DNA of 64,000 bases from positions 62,001-126,000 of the forward strand of contig NZ_AULJ01000018.1 in assembly GCF_000425225.1 (NCBI RefSeq), given 5' to 3'. The translations under genes and the position numbers were made by a program. The stretch is from Pontibacillus marinus BH030004 = DSM 16465 (GTDB lineage Bacteria; Bacillota; Bacilli; Bacillales; BH030062). Below, in pieces: positions 30,090 through 38,077 of the stretch. The notes beneath the pieces are model-generated. The model saw nothing but the letters and a program-made list of their open reading frames with translations. It made no database searches and was not told the DNA's origin. The number at the start of each line of letters is the position of its first letter. Position 1 is the stretch's first letter.

Positions 30090-30356
30090 CACAAGCGCCC
30101 GTTTAGCAACGAAGGGACTGGACTGAGCCCGTAGTACGATTAACCAAACTTGCTGATTGGCAAGCCGATAGGCGCAGACAGAAGCTTAGTTGCCGTGGTA
30201 CTTTCACCTAGAAATTTTAACTACGTCGACTTTCTTCCTTGTTCAAATTTCATGTCACAAAGGTGTAAAGGAAACACGATGAACAAAGTGAATCGATGTT
30301 GACTTATCGTACGGAGGCGAGGGAAGTCCCTTCGTTGCTGGGCGCTGGAGCTAGAC
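30090..30356 (+). repeat. Structured intergenic repeat R2, copy C2, with nested R4
   Basis: Outer stem AGCGCCC (30094) / GGGCGCT (30340), then AGCAACGAAGGGACT perfectly complementary to AGTCCCTTCGTTGCT, then GTACGAT / ATCGTAC. The inner hairpin is CGAT...ATCG where C1 has CGAA...TTCG. A module of about 125 bp (R4, 30142-30266) interrupts it just after GTACGATT, relative to copy C1. Confidence 0.8.
30142..30266 (+). repeat. Nested module R4, copy 1
   Basis: Begins near a CTTGCT-GATT-GGCAAG hairpin, then GCC-GATA-GGC, conserved GCGCAGACAGAAGCTTAGTTGC-type block and AAATTTTAACTACGTCGA. The same blocks occur outside any R2 element at 42323-42464. Confidence 0.7.
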
Positions 30357-30391
30357 ATTTAAGCGCTACAACTTATACTTTCTTTACTCAT

Positions 30392-30434
30392 AAAAATAGC
30401 GCCAATCTGACTCTTAATCAGATTGGCGCTTTTC
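30392..30434. terminator. Terminator after the M23 peptidase gene (bidirectional)
   Basis: AGCGCCAATCTGA / TCAGATTGGCGCT stem, 13 bp, with A and T runs on both sides. Confidence 0.9.
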
Positions 30435-30448
30435 ATATTCTTTACGAT

Positions 30449-31756
30449 TTAGAAGTTAATATATCTAGCTGGGTTTACAGCATTACTTTTACTATAATTC
30501 CATGGCCCTTTGTGAAGTTCAAAGTGCAAGTGAGGTCCAGTAGAGTGACCAGTTGATCCCATATATCCTAGACGCTGACCTTGCTTAACAGATTGTCCAT
30601 CTGAAACTTCACGGTTTTGCATGTGTGCATATACCGTCGTGTAAAGTTGTCCATTCACATAGTGAGTTAAAAACACTACATTTCCATAGCTGGAAGAATA
30701 ATAGGATTTTAACACAGTACCAGCTGCAACAGCTCTAATTGGTGTAGAACCTCCGTACTTTCCAATATCAATACCATTGTGCATAGATCCCCAACGTGGA
30801 CCATACCCAGAAGTTAACGGTCCATTTGCTGGGCTAATAAACCCACCAGAGTTCGTTGGTGTTGAAGAAGAATTATTCTTATTCTGGGACATTTGACGCT
30901 TCTTCTCTTCAGCACGGCGCTTAGCACGCTCAATCTCTTTTTGGATGGTGGATTGCTGACGATTTAGGATTGCTTCTTGTTCAGAAAGCTCCATCTTCTT
31001 CTTCTTCAGTTCTTTTTCTTCTACTTTAAGCTGTTTCATTAATTCTTGCTTCGCAGCTTTTTGTGCATCAAGATCTTTACGAAGCTGAACGAGGTCTGCT
31101 TTCTGCTGTTCAAGGCTTGCTTTACGTTGTTCTAGTTCTTGTTTCTTTTGTTCTACTTGTTTCTTCTTCTCTTCAAGTGACTTTTTCTCAGCCTGGTGCT
31201 TTTCCATGATCACTTTATCTTGGTCCATGATCTTCGTTACGGCTGTAGCACGGTTCAAAAAGTCTCCGAAGTTTTTCGCACCTAGAAGTACTTCTAGATA
31301 ACTGATCTCTCCTCCATTCTTCTGAAGGTTTCTGAGACGATCTTTAAGTAATTCTTCACGTTTAGCGATTCGCTTTTTTAATTCCTCAATTTCTTTCTTA
31401 AGTTGAGCAATCTCTTCTTCTGTTTTCTTGATTTCCTGCTTTGTTTTATTAATCTCTTCTTGTTTTTGACGAATCTTTGTGTTTGTTTCCTCAACTTTTC
31501 TGTCGAGCTTTTGGATTAAGTTGTTGATTCGTCTTTGCTCTGCACGGTTCGCATTAATTTCAGATTGTGTTTGTTGCTTATTCTTCTTCGTTTGATCTGC
31601 TTTGTTATCTAAAGATTGATTTTTCTTTTTCAGTGCTTCGATTTCTCTTTTGATTTCCTCTAGTGTGTCGCTTGCCAGGGCTTTTTCTGAAGTTGAAACT
31701 AACGTTACTGAAAATACAAGTGTGAACACAAATAATACACCAATCAGCCTTTTCAT
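30449..31756 (-). CDS. Secreted coiled-coil M23 murein hydrolase (FtsEX-linked, EnvC-like)
   Basis: 435 residues: signal peptide MKRLIGVLFVFTLVFSVTLV with cleavage near ALA-SD, a very long coiled coil (about residues 30-290, rich in Lys, Glu, Gln), a Ser/Asn linker, and an M23 LytM domain (about 310-430) with HNGIDIG, YAHMQNREV and HSTGPHLHFELH, which retain the zinc His/Asp residues. The architecture equals EnvC and is functionally like PcsB or CwlO, hydrolases or activators controlled by FtsEX. It lies 135 bp downstream of ftsX on the same strand. Unlike EnvC it keeps all metal ligands, so it is probably an active endopeptidase. Role in FtsEX control is inferred from context. Confidence 0.9.
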   Translation of the reverse strand: MKRLIGVLFVFTLVFSVTLVSTSEKALASDTLEEIKREIEALKKKNQSLDNKADQTKKNKQQTQSEINANRAEQRRINNLIQKLDRKVEETNTKIRQKQEEINKTKQEIKKTEEEIAQLKKEIEELKKRIAKREELLKDRLRNLQKNGGEISYLEVLLGAKNFGDFLNRATAVTKIMDQDKVIMEKHQAEKKSLEEKKKQVEQKKQELEQRKASLEQQKADLVQLRKDLDAQKAAKQELMKQLKVEEKELKKKKMELSEQEAILNRQQSTIQKEIERAKRRAEEKKRQMSQNKNNSSSTPTNSGGFISPANGPLTSGYGPRWGSMHNGIDIGKYGGSTPIRAVAAGTVLKSYYSSSYGNVVFLTHYVNGQLYTTVYAHMQNREVSDGQSVKQGQRLGYMGSTGHSTGPHLHFELHKGPWNYSKSNAVNPARYINF

Positions 31757-31891
31757 TCGTCCCTTTTCCCCTTCCCTGTTAGAAAAATGTCAGTATATCA
31801 GTCTATTTGATAGAGTTTAAAGATGGGGAAAGTAGCTCAGCAAAGGCTTGTCTACTTTAAAATTGCTGAACTATTGTATGCCCCTTGATCT

Positions 31892-32785
31892 TTAAACCTT
31901 TAAGAATTTCCTTACGCTCATAACACTGCCCCAGATACCGATAAAGGCTCCGATGGCGAGTAGAATTCCTGCAATTTGCCAAGCAAATGGATTGAACGGT
32001 AGGAATTCAACAAATGGTAATTGAATCTGTGATCTAAGGTTGTTATAAAGGTAGTAGTAAGCTCCTACTGTTATTCCAATTGGAACGAGAGAACCTAATA
32101 TACCTAATAACATTCCTTCAATAAAGAATGGCCAACGAATAAAGCTGTTGGTTGCCCCTACAAGCTTCATGATGCCGATTTCTTTGCTGCGGTTCATAAT
32201 TGTAAGTTTAATTGTGTTGGATATGAGGAAAATAGCAGTAAAGACTAACCCTACTATGATCGCTAATCCAATATAACGTGCATACTTGGTGACTTTAAGA
32301 AGTTTCTCAACCACTTTTTCACCATAGGTTACGTTATCGATGTTTTTCATTTCTTTAATTTGATCTGCTACAACAGAAGTTTCTTTTGGATTTTCTGCTT
32401 TAACGACGAAAGCATCGTTCAGAGGATTTTCCTGTTCAAAAAGCGCCCAGGCTTTCCCTTCTTCTCCCATACTTTCTATTAAACTATTAAGCTCTTCTTC
32501 TTTTGGTGAAAAATTTACAGAAGCTACTTCAGGTATGCTTTCAATATTTTGTTCCATCGTATTGATCTGTTCTTCACTTGCTGTACGATCGACTAAAACT
32601 TTAATCTCTACATCTTGTTCAACATTAGTTGCAATTTGGTTTAAGTTCATCATAATTACAATGAACACACCGACAAGCAATAATGTCGTGGTAACGGCAC
32701 CAACAGATGCTAACGTCATCCAACCGTTACGATAGATGTTCTTTCCACCTTCACGGACATGTCTTCCTACTGTTCTAAACTTCAT
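31892..32785 (-). CDS. ftsX: Cell division ABC permease FtsX
   Basis: Membrane half of the FtsEX complex, which transmits ATP hydrolysis to peptidoglycan hydrolases outside. 297 residues from ATG 32785, preceded by GAGGTG; B. subtilis FtsX has 296. One N-terminal membrane helix, a large extracellular domain (about residues 50-165), then three helices and the FtsX-family segment (TIKLTIMNRSKEIGIMKLVGATNSFIRWPF). The start overlaps the ftsE end by 11 bp. The longer upstream reading lacks a ribosome site. Downstream is the M23 hydrolase that may be its effector. Confidence 0.95.
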   Translation of the reverse strand: MKFRTVGRHVREGGKNIYRNGWMTLASVGAVTTTLLLVGVFIVIMMNLNQIATNVEQDVEIKVLVDRTASEEQINTMEQNIESIPEVASVNFSPKEEELNSLIESMGEEGKAWALFEQENPLNDAFVVKAENPKETSVVADQIKEMKNIDNVTYGEKVVEKLLKVTKYARYIGLAIIVGLVFTAIFLISNTIKLTIMNRSKEIGIMKLVGATNSFIRWPFFIEGMLLGILGSLVPIGITVGAYYYLYNNLRSQIQLPFVEFLPFNPFAWQIAGILLAIGAFIGIWGSVMSVRKFLKV

Positions 32786-33461
32786 AGCCGTATTCACCTC
32801 GTTCTTCATCACGGAATATACGACCATTTTCTACTGCAATAACACGCTTTTTAATGGTATTTACAATTTCTTTGCTGTGTGTAGCCATGATGATGGTAGT
32901 CCCTCTAGCGTTAATCTCTTCAAATATTCTCATGATCTCCCAAGAAGTCTCGGGGTCAAGGTTACCTGTTGGTTCATCTGCAATCATCATTTTCGGACGG
33001 TTTACAATCGCACGTGCAATCGATACCCTCTGCTGTTCCCCACCAGAAAGCTCGTCCGGAATATGCCTAGCCTTATTTTTCAGCTTTACTAGATCAAGCA
33101 CTTCCATGACACGACGACGAATGTTTTTCGGAGACTCTTCTATAACTTCTAAAGCAAAAGCGATATTTTCATAGACTGTAAGCCTTGGTAAAAGCTTAAA
33201 ATCCTGGAATACAACGCCAATATCACGGCGAAGATGCGGGACTTTTCGCTCTTTTAATTTATTTAACTGAATGCCATTAATAGCAATAGAACCTTTTGTT
33301 GGCTTTTCTTCACGAAACATCATACTAATTAATGTGGATTTTCCTGCACCACTTGGTCCAACGACATAGACAAACTCTCCTTGATCAATGGAGAGGTTAA
33401 TCCCGTTTAAGGCGGTCACACCGTTGGGGTAAGTTTTGTACACGTCCTTCATCTCAATCAT
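32775..33461 (-). CDS. ftsE: Cell division ATP-binding protein FtsE
   Basis: ABC ATPase partner of FtsX, 228 residues. Walker [10 protein letters not shown] at about 36-44, Q-loop VFQDFKLLP, signature LSGGEQQR, Walker [15 protein letters not shown]-loop TH. The [15 protein letters not shown] start matches other Bacillus FtsE; AGGTGG precedes it. First gene of ftsE-ftsX and probably the M23 hydrolase. The 314-bp stretch upstream (33462-33775) holds only the cccB terminator and AT-rich presumed promoter sequence; I saw nothing else in it. Confidence 0.97.
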   Translation of the reverse strand: MIEMKDVYKTYPNGVTALNGINLSIDQGEFVYVVGPSGAGKSTLISMMFREEKPTKGSIAINGIQLNKLKERKVPHLRRDIGVVFQDFKLLPRLTVYENIAFALEVIEESPKNIRRRVMEVLDLVKLKNKARHIPDELSGGEQQRVSIARAIVNRPKMMIADEPTGNLDPETSWEIMRIFEEINARGTTIIMATHSKEIVNTIKKRVIAVENGRIFRDEERGEYGYEV

Positions 33462-33698
33462 ATACTAACCACCTATATCTATAGTTGTAGGTCTTCGCTG
33501 TTGTCAATTTTGACAAAAGAAGCGTGAATATGCAAATTACGACTCGTTTTCACGTCTTTACCATTATAACATCTTATTTCTGTTTGTTTAGACAAAAAAT
33601 TATTACATTTTCTTTTCAAAATATCTGTAAAAGTGTTGATTTATGACAAAAGAATCAAACAATTGACCGTTTTCATTTATGATTATCTAAAAGACAAT

Positions 33699-33743
33699 TA
33701 AAAAAGCCCAAACAATAGGTGTCAGACCTATCATTTGAGCTTT
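33699..33743 (-). terminator. Terminator after cccB
   Basis: Long stem AAAGCTCAAA...ATAGGT / ACCTAT...TTTGGGCTTT with six T on the minus strand. Confidence 0.8.
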
Positions 33744-33775
33744 GTTTGACTTATGGATTCTTGTAAAAATAATAC

Positions 33776-34177
33776 TTATTTCTTAGTAGCTAACCAAGCA
33801 GCAATCGTTTCTGCTTCTTCACCTGAAGCCATGTTGCCAGGCATTGCACCCTTACCATTTTTGATAATGTTTAAGATCTGATCCTTACTATACTGGGAAC
33901 CGATCGTTTGAAGGTTCGGTCCATTGTTTCCGGATAGATCTGCACCGTGACAACCTGCACAGCTTTGCTTGAAGTACTTTTTCGCTTCAGAAGCATTCAC
34001 GCCGCCAGCTGTTTCGCCGCCGCCATCACCTGTGTCACCATTGTCTCCAGTTTGTTCTTCTGTTTGATCTTCTCCACCGTTTTCAGTAGCGTCATCGGCA
34101 CCGTTATCCCCACCGCCGCCACATGCGCCAAGTACAAGAGCAGAGCCAAACAATACGGCTAATAATTGCTTTTTCAT
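33776..34177 (-). CDS. cccB: Lipoprotein cytochrome c551
   Basis: 133 residues. Lipobox LGAC at about residues 16-19 for acylation by Lgt. An acidic, Gly-rich linker (residues 20-60, strikingly rich in Asp, Glu and Gly) separates it from a class I cytochrome c domain with heme motif CAGCH and axial Met in GAMPGNM. It should carry electrons on the outer face of the membrane to a terminal oxidase. The highly acidic linker fits a halotolerant proteome. Same position between yvjA and ftsE as B. subtilis cccB. GGGGG ribosome site precedes the ATG. Confidence 0.92.
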   Translation of the reverse strand: MKKQLLAVLFGSALVLGACGGGGDNGADDATENGGEDQTEEQTGDNGDTGDGGGETAGGVNASEAKKYFKQSCAGCHGADLSGNNGPNLQTIGSQYSKDQILNIIKNGKGAMPGNMASGEEAETIAAWLATKK

Positions 34178-34235
34178 TGTTAGTATCCCCCTAACTAGTG
34201 TTTAATTAAAAACGCTCAAGGATATTATAACCAAC

Positions 34236-35105
34236 TTAGCCGTTTTTAAAACCCTCCCCTAGAACTTCTGCAGCGTCCATAGCTATGACAAACGCACTAG
34301 GATCAATCCTTTTGACGGTTTGTGTCAATTTGGTGAATTCGCTCTGTTCGACCACACACATAATAATATTTCGATCTTCATTGGTGTAACCACCGACACC
34401 ATTTATAACTGTTGCACCTCGATCAATCTCATGAAATATACCCAATCTCACTTTCTCAACCTCTTGTGAAATAATCATGACATTTTTCGATCTGTTAAAA
34501 CCGACTTGAACAACATCAATGGTACGACTTGTCGCAAACAGTCCAATTAATGCAAACAGACCTTTCTCTACATCAAAGACTATTGCTGCTGTAAGAACAA
34601 TCATGCCATCAACCATAGCGATACATAATCCAAGCGGAATATGTGTGTATTTATGAATAATCTGAGCGAGAAGATCGACCCCACCAGTAGAAGCACGACC
34701 TCGGAACACGATACCTAAACCAAGACCCACACCCATACCACCAAAAATCGCAGCAAGAAGTGCATTTTCTGTAGCAGGTTCAATACCGCTTGTGATTTTT
34801 ACAAAGAACGGAAGAGCAATCGTACCGACAAGTGATTTCATGCCGAAGTTTTTACCCAGTATGAGTACACCCGATATGAAAAGCGGGATGTTCAGCGCCC
34901 ACTGGACATAAGCAGGATCCCAGTTAAATAGCCCTTTCAGGATCGTACTGATACCCGCTACGCCTCCAGATGCAATTTCATTCGGAAGTAAGAAAATATT
35001 AAATGCCGTCGCAACAAAAGCGGAACCAATAATCACGAACATATATTCAATTAAATGCCGTAGCCACGTAGGCATAGGCTCTCTTCGATAACGTTTCATC
35101 ATCAT
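34236..35105 (-). CDS. yvjA: YitT/DUF2179 family membrane protein YvjA
   Basis: 289 residues from ATG 35105, preceded by GAGGTG; the upstream extension lacks a ribosome site. Five to six membrane segments of the YitT (DUF161) domain, including LPNEIASGGVAGIST and FRGRASTGGVDLLAQI, then a cytoplasmic DUF2179 domain (GATVINGVGGYTNEDRNIIMCVV). Function unknown in B. subtilis. The region upstream (35121-35694) carries a G-rich tract, a free hairpin and the second minisatellite. Synteny with prfB-secA supports the name. Confidence 0.88.
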   Translation of the reverse strand: MMMKRYRREPMPTWLRHLIEYMFVIIGSAFVATAFNIFLLPNEIASGGVAGISTILKGLFNWDPAYVQWALNIPLFISGVLILGKNFGMKSLVGTIALPFFVKITSGIEPATENALLAAIFGGMGVGLGLGIVFRGRASTGGVDLLAQIIHKYTHIPLGLCIAMVDGMIVLTAAIVFDVEKGLFALIGLFATSRTIDVVQVGFNRSKNVMIISQEVEKVRLGIFHEIDRGATVINGVGGYTNEDRNIIMCVVEQSEFTKLTQTVKRIDPSAFVIAMDAAEVLGEGFKNG

Positions 35106-35183
35106 AGAGATACACCTCATTCTTTCTCGGGAGTGTGCGGATGCTGGCTGTTGTAGAGGGACGCCTTTGATGTGCTGATTCTT

Positions 35184-35214
35184 GGGGTCGATGCTGGGGC
35201 CGGGCTGGCCGGGG
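35184..35214 (+). other. G-rich tract with quadruplex pattern
   Basis: Four G runs (GGGG, GGGG, GGG, GGGG) at 35184-35214 with loops of 8, 2 and 6 nt, in a locally GC-rich segment (about 35130-35235) upstream of yvjA. Composition is unlike the surrounding AT-rich DNA. Confidence 0.5.
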
Positions 35215-35424
35215 CTTTGGTACGACGCAACACAAAAGCGCTAAAGCACCTTTACACTCTCTTGTTTTGATTGTTTACTTAGATGTCCAAATTCACTCAT
35301 TTTAAAATTTGCATGTATAAAACACATAAAGTCCGTTATGGAGTATAGCACGGGAAGAAAATGGTGTAAATAACACTATGTTGCCGCGTTATTGTGGTGA
35401 AGTGGTGGGGTGTTGGTGGAGGGT

Positions 35425-35450
35425 GATTCCCGCTAGGGCGGGAATCTTAT
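35425..35450. terminator. Free-standing hairpin between yvjA and minisatellite 2
   Basis: GATTCCCGC-TAGG-GCGGGAATC followed by TTATTATGTTTT on the plus strand. No plus-strand gene precedes it; could end an antisense or unannotated transcript. Confidence 0.5.
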
Positions 35451-35475
35451 TATGTTTTATGATCATGGCCTGGGG

Positions 35476-35706
35476 CTTCCACACTAATTCTGGTGACTTC
35501 TTCACTTACTTGTACTACTCCCTCACTAATCTAGGGTGCTTCTTCACTTATTTGCACTACTTCCTCACTTATCTGCTACACTTCTTCACTTATTTGCACT
35601 ACTTCCTCACTTATCTGGGACGCTTCTTCACTTATTCACACTACTTCCTCACTTTTCAGCTGCACTTCTTCACTTATTCACACTACTTCCTCACTCATTT
35701 GCTACT
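35476..35706. repeat. 21-bp minisatellite, array 2 (11 units)
   Basis: Eleven exact-length 21-bp units with the same alternating types as the array at 12.8-13.1 kb (core CTTC[CT]TCACTTAT) and in the same orientation. The last unit (35686-35706) supplies the final codons and stop of the NERD-domain gene, which ends at 35695. Confidence 0.9.
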
Positions 35707-36696
35707 TTCCACATATGAGAGAAAATCCCTCACATTTTCAGGCGCATAATACTTTCGGCCACTTGTTTTCCCTGAATTGCGAAGGCCTAATTTGGATAGA
35801 AAGTGATAAGCTAACCTTTCTGAACACCCCAATAGGATTCTGCATTCACGATTTGTGATCGTATTTTTAAATAACAAAAAGTAATCTGCCAGAGCTTTAA
35901 TGTGCGCTACACTAGAGCGATGACCACACTCCGAGCAATCCCAGCGTCTTCTAATATAAGTCATATGTAGATGACCACACTCAGGACATTGAACGCCCAA
36001 CTTAACATCAGAAGGGTTGATTGAGTATTTCTTCAATAGATCTTGCTCTAAAGGAGTATCTGCTAAAATGATCTTATTTTTAATTAACTCTATATCAACT
36101 GGTTTTCGATTTTTATAAAGTTCGTTATTTTGTTGGATTTGGTCAACTGTATGGATAGAGTTCATTATAGGCCATGTTTGAGAGTGGTTTTTAGGAGGAG
36201 TAACAATTGTAGAAGGATTACAAATAGCAACCATTGGAATAACCGGGTAACCATGAATGCCTGCATTATGACGGAGCCATTCTTCTAGCTGTTTTTGTTG
36301 GCGTGTTACTTGTATTAATGGATCTTTCATGGTTTTCTTCTTTCCTCTTACTAGCTGTATAAAGGTCTCACTTTCTTCATCAAAAACGATGGTTCCAGCG
36401 TAATTTTTGGCTTCAATGATAAAAGCTGCGTAGGGAGATAAGACGAGGGTGTCGATTTGAAAGCATTTTCCGAAGACTTGGAGGCGAACATCATGGAGGA
36501 TTTGATAGGAGCGGTAAGGTAAAAAGCGGAGGTCATAATCGAGTAACAATTCCCCATTGTAACCAGACCACATCATACTTAAATCATCTTCAATCTGTTT
36601 CCTTTTCGGATGGAGATGACTTAACCTTCTTAAGAGAGCTTCTAACTGAAGAATGAGTAAAGGTACTATTCTTTTTTTCGCATTCAATGTACTCAC
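35695..36696 (-). CDS. NERD-domain protein with C-terminal zinc ribbon
   Basis: 333 residues. NERD (nuclease-related) domain at about 45-160: GELLLDYDLRFLP, QIDTLVLSPYAAFIIEAKNYAG, with the Asp and EAK of a PD-(D/E)XK-type fold, followed by QVTRQQKQLEEWL. A zinc ribbon occurs near 235-262 (CPECGH...CSECGH), then a small helical DNA-binding-like region (CSERLAYHFLSKLGL). Function unknown; NERD proteins are suspected nucleases. The gene has a poor terminator and its last codons (VESSK) lie inside a unit of the adjacent minisatellite, so the tail may have been created by the repeat. Confidence 0.85.
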   Translation of the reverse strand: MSTLNAKKRIVPLLILQLEALLRRLSHLHPKRKQIEDDLSMMWSGYNGELLLDYDLRFLPYRSYQILHDVRLQVFGKCFQIDTLVLSPYAAFIIEAKNYAGTIVFDEESETFIQLVRGKKKTMKDPLIQVTRQQKQLEEWLRHNAGIHGYPVIPMVAICNPSTIVTPPKNHSQTWPIMNSIHTVDQIQQNNELYKNRKPVDIELIKNKIILADTPLEQDLLKKYSINPSDVKLGVQCPECGHLHMTYIRRRWDCSECGHRSSVAHIKALADYFLLFKNTITNRECRILLGCSERLAYHFLSKLGLRNSGKTSGRKYYAPENVRDFLSYVESSK

Positions 36697-36711
36697 ACCT
36701 TTTAAAATATT

Positions 36712-36748
36712 TTTATAAAAAGAGAGTAGCTTAAAAACTACTCTCTTA
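36712..36748 (-). terminator. Terminator after prfB
   Basis: AAGAGAGTAG / CTACTCTCTT stem and T-rich tail on the minus strand; begins at the prfB stop codon. Confidence 0.85.
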
Positions 36749-37847
36749 ATTCATCTTCGAACGCAAGAACGCATTGATAAATGGATTGATGTCACCATCC
36801 ATAACGCTCTGGACGTTACCGATTTCTACATTTGTGCGATGATCTTTTACCATAGAATATGGGTGGAAGACGTAAGAACGGATTTGACTTCCCCATCCGA
36901 TTTCTTTTTGTTCACCGCGGATCTCGTCTAGTTCTTGTTGTTGGCGTTCGATTTCGAGTTGATAAAGTTTGGACTTTAACATTTTCATCGCTTGTTCGCG
37001 GTTTTTGATCTGGGAACGTTCGGACTGACAGGTTACGACTGTCTTCGTTGGTGTGTGTGTGATACGAACGGCAGAGTCTGTTGTGTTGACGTGCTGTCCA
37101 CCTGCACCACTTGCACGGTACGTATCAATTTTTAAGTCTTCGTTCCGTATATCAATTTCAACTTCATCATTGAATTCAGGCATAACTTCACATGATGCAA
37201 AAGAAGTGTGACGGCGTCCGGATGAATCAAACGGTGAGATTCGTACCAAACGGTGAACACCTTTTTCAGCTTTCAAGTAGCCATAGGCATTATGACCTTG
37301 GATGTTCAACGTAACACTTTTAACCCCGGCTTCGTCACCTGGAAGATAATCCATTGTTTCCACTTTGAAGCCTTTTTCCTCAGCCCAACGCGTGTACATA
37401 CGAAGAAGCATGCTAGCCCAGTCTTGTGACTCAGTACCTCCAGCGCCTGGGTGAAGTTCAAGGATTGCGTTGTGCTTATCATAAGGTTCGCTTAATAGCA
37501 TCTGTAACTCGAATGCATTCAAGTCCTCAGCTAATTGTTTTACTTCTCCTTCAAGCTCTGCGTGAAGTTCTTCATCGACCTCTTCTTTTACCAGCTCGTA
37601 GGATACTTCTAGGTTTTCATGTGTTTCCTCGTGACGTTCCAATGTATGAACGAGCTCTTTAAGGCCATTCACTTCATTAATGACTTTTTGAGCGTTTTCT
37701 TGATCGTCCCAAAAAGCGGGGTCACTCATTTGTTCCTCTAGCTCAGCAATGCGAGCTTTCTTCGTATCGAGGTCAAAGAGACCCCCTGAAGTCCGCTAAA
37801 CGTGTAGCCATATTATCTAAATCATGTCGGATATCAATTAAATCCAT
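36746..37847 (-). CDS. prfB: Peptide chain release factor 2, with programmed +1 frameshift
   Basis: Terminates translation at UGA and UAA. The 24-codon first frame starts at ATG 37847 (GAGGTG 7 nt upstream) and ends [12 protein letters not shown] then an in-frame TGA at 37773-37775. Skipping one base continues into the main frame, for 366 residues in all, the family length. The slip site is CTT TGA C with an AGGGGG stimulator just upstream, as in most bacteria. Main domains: GGQ motif [10 protein letters not shown] near 245 and SPF tripeptide in [15 protein letters not shown] near 200. The interruption is regulatory, not a mutation. Follows secA in the classic secA-prfB order. Confidence 0.97.
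37772..37787 (-). promoter_or_regulatory. RF2 programmed frameshift site
   Basis: Minus strand AGGGGGTCTCTTTGAC: internal Shine-Dalgarno-like AGGGGG, slippery CTT, stop TGA, then C. RF2 shortage favours the +1 shift, giving autoregulation. Confidence 0.95.
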
Positions 37848-37924
37848 GATGTATCACCTCATCAAAATTTTAGAGAACAGACGAAGACACTCTCCTCTTC
37901 AGAGAGTGCCTCGGTCTATGATGT

Positions 37925-38075
37925 CTAGCTTCAGCGCCCAGCGACTAGTGTACTTGGGGCCACACGACGTGGGTCAGATCGGCTTTGTCACAGGATGTGA
38001 CGTACTTAGTCGATCTTCCTTTATTGTACTGCGGCTCAGTCCAGTACATACGTCGCTAACCGGGCGCTTCCGCTT
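37925..38075 (-). repeat. Structured intergenic repeat R2, copy C3, with nested R3
   Basis: Between secA and prfB, inverted relative to C1 and C2. Outer stem GGGCGCT / AGCGCCC (37933-38068), next stem AGCGAC / GTCGCT where other copies have AGCAAC / GTTGCT, and GTACT / AGTAC where others have TGCT or GGGACT pairs. The right-hand inner part is replaced by an R3 module. Confidence 0.78.
37957..38018 (+). repeat. Nested hairpin module R3, copy 3
   Basis: CCAC-ACGAC-GTGG, then AGATCGGC paired with GTCGATCT enclosing GTCACA-GGA-TGTGAC. Same layout as the two R3 copies at 2.9 and 3.3 kb, with different but still complementary stem letters. Confidence 0.7.
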
Positions 38076-38077
38076 TT

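Noticed and set aside
35378-35749. Repetitive plus-strand ORF across minisatellite 2
   Set aside because: Same reason: product of the period; it also crosses the free hairpin and the NERD gene end.
36746-37729. prfB as a gene lacking its N-terminus or broken by a frameshift
   Set aside because: The AGGGGG...CTTTGAC site and 366-residue combined length show the programmed RF2 frameshift.
37885-37911. Hairpin CACTCTC/GAGAGTG just upstream of prfB
   Set aside because: No T-run on either strand, so not called a terminator; could be a prfB leader stem but evidence is thin.
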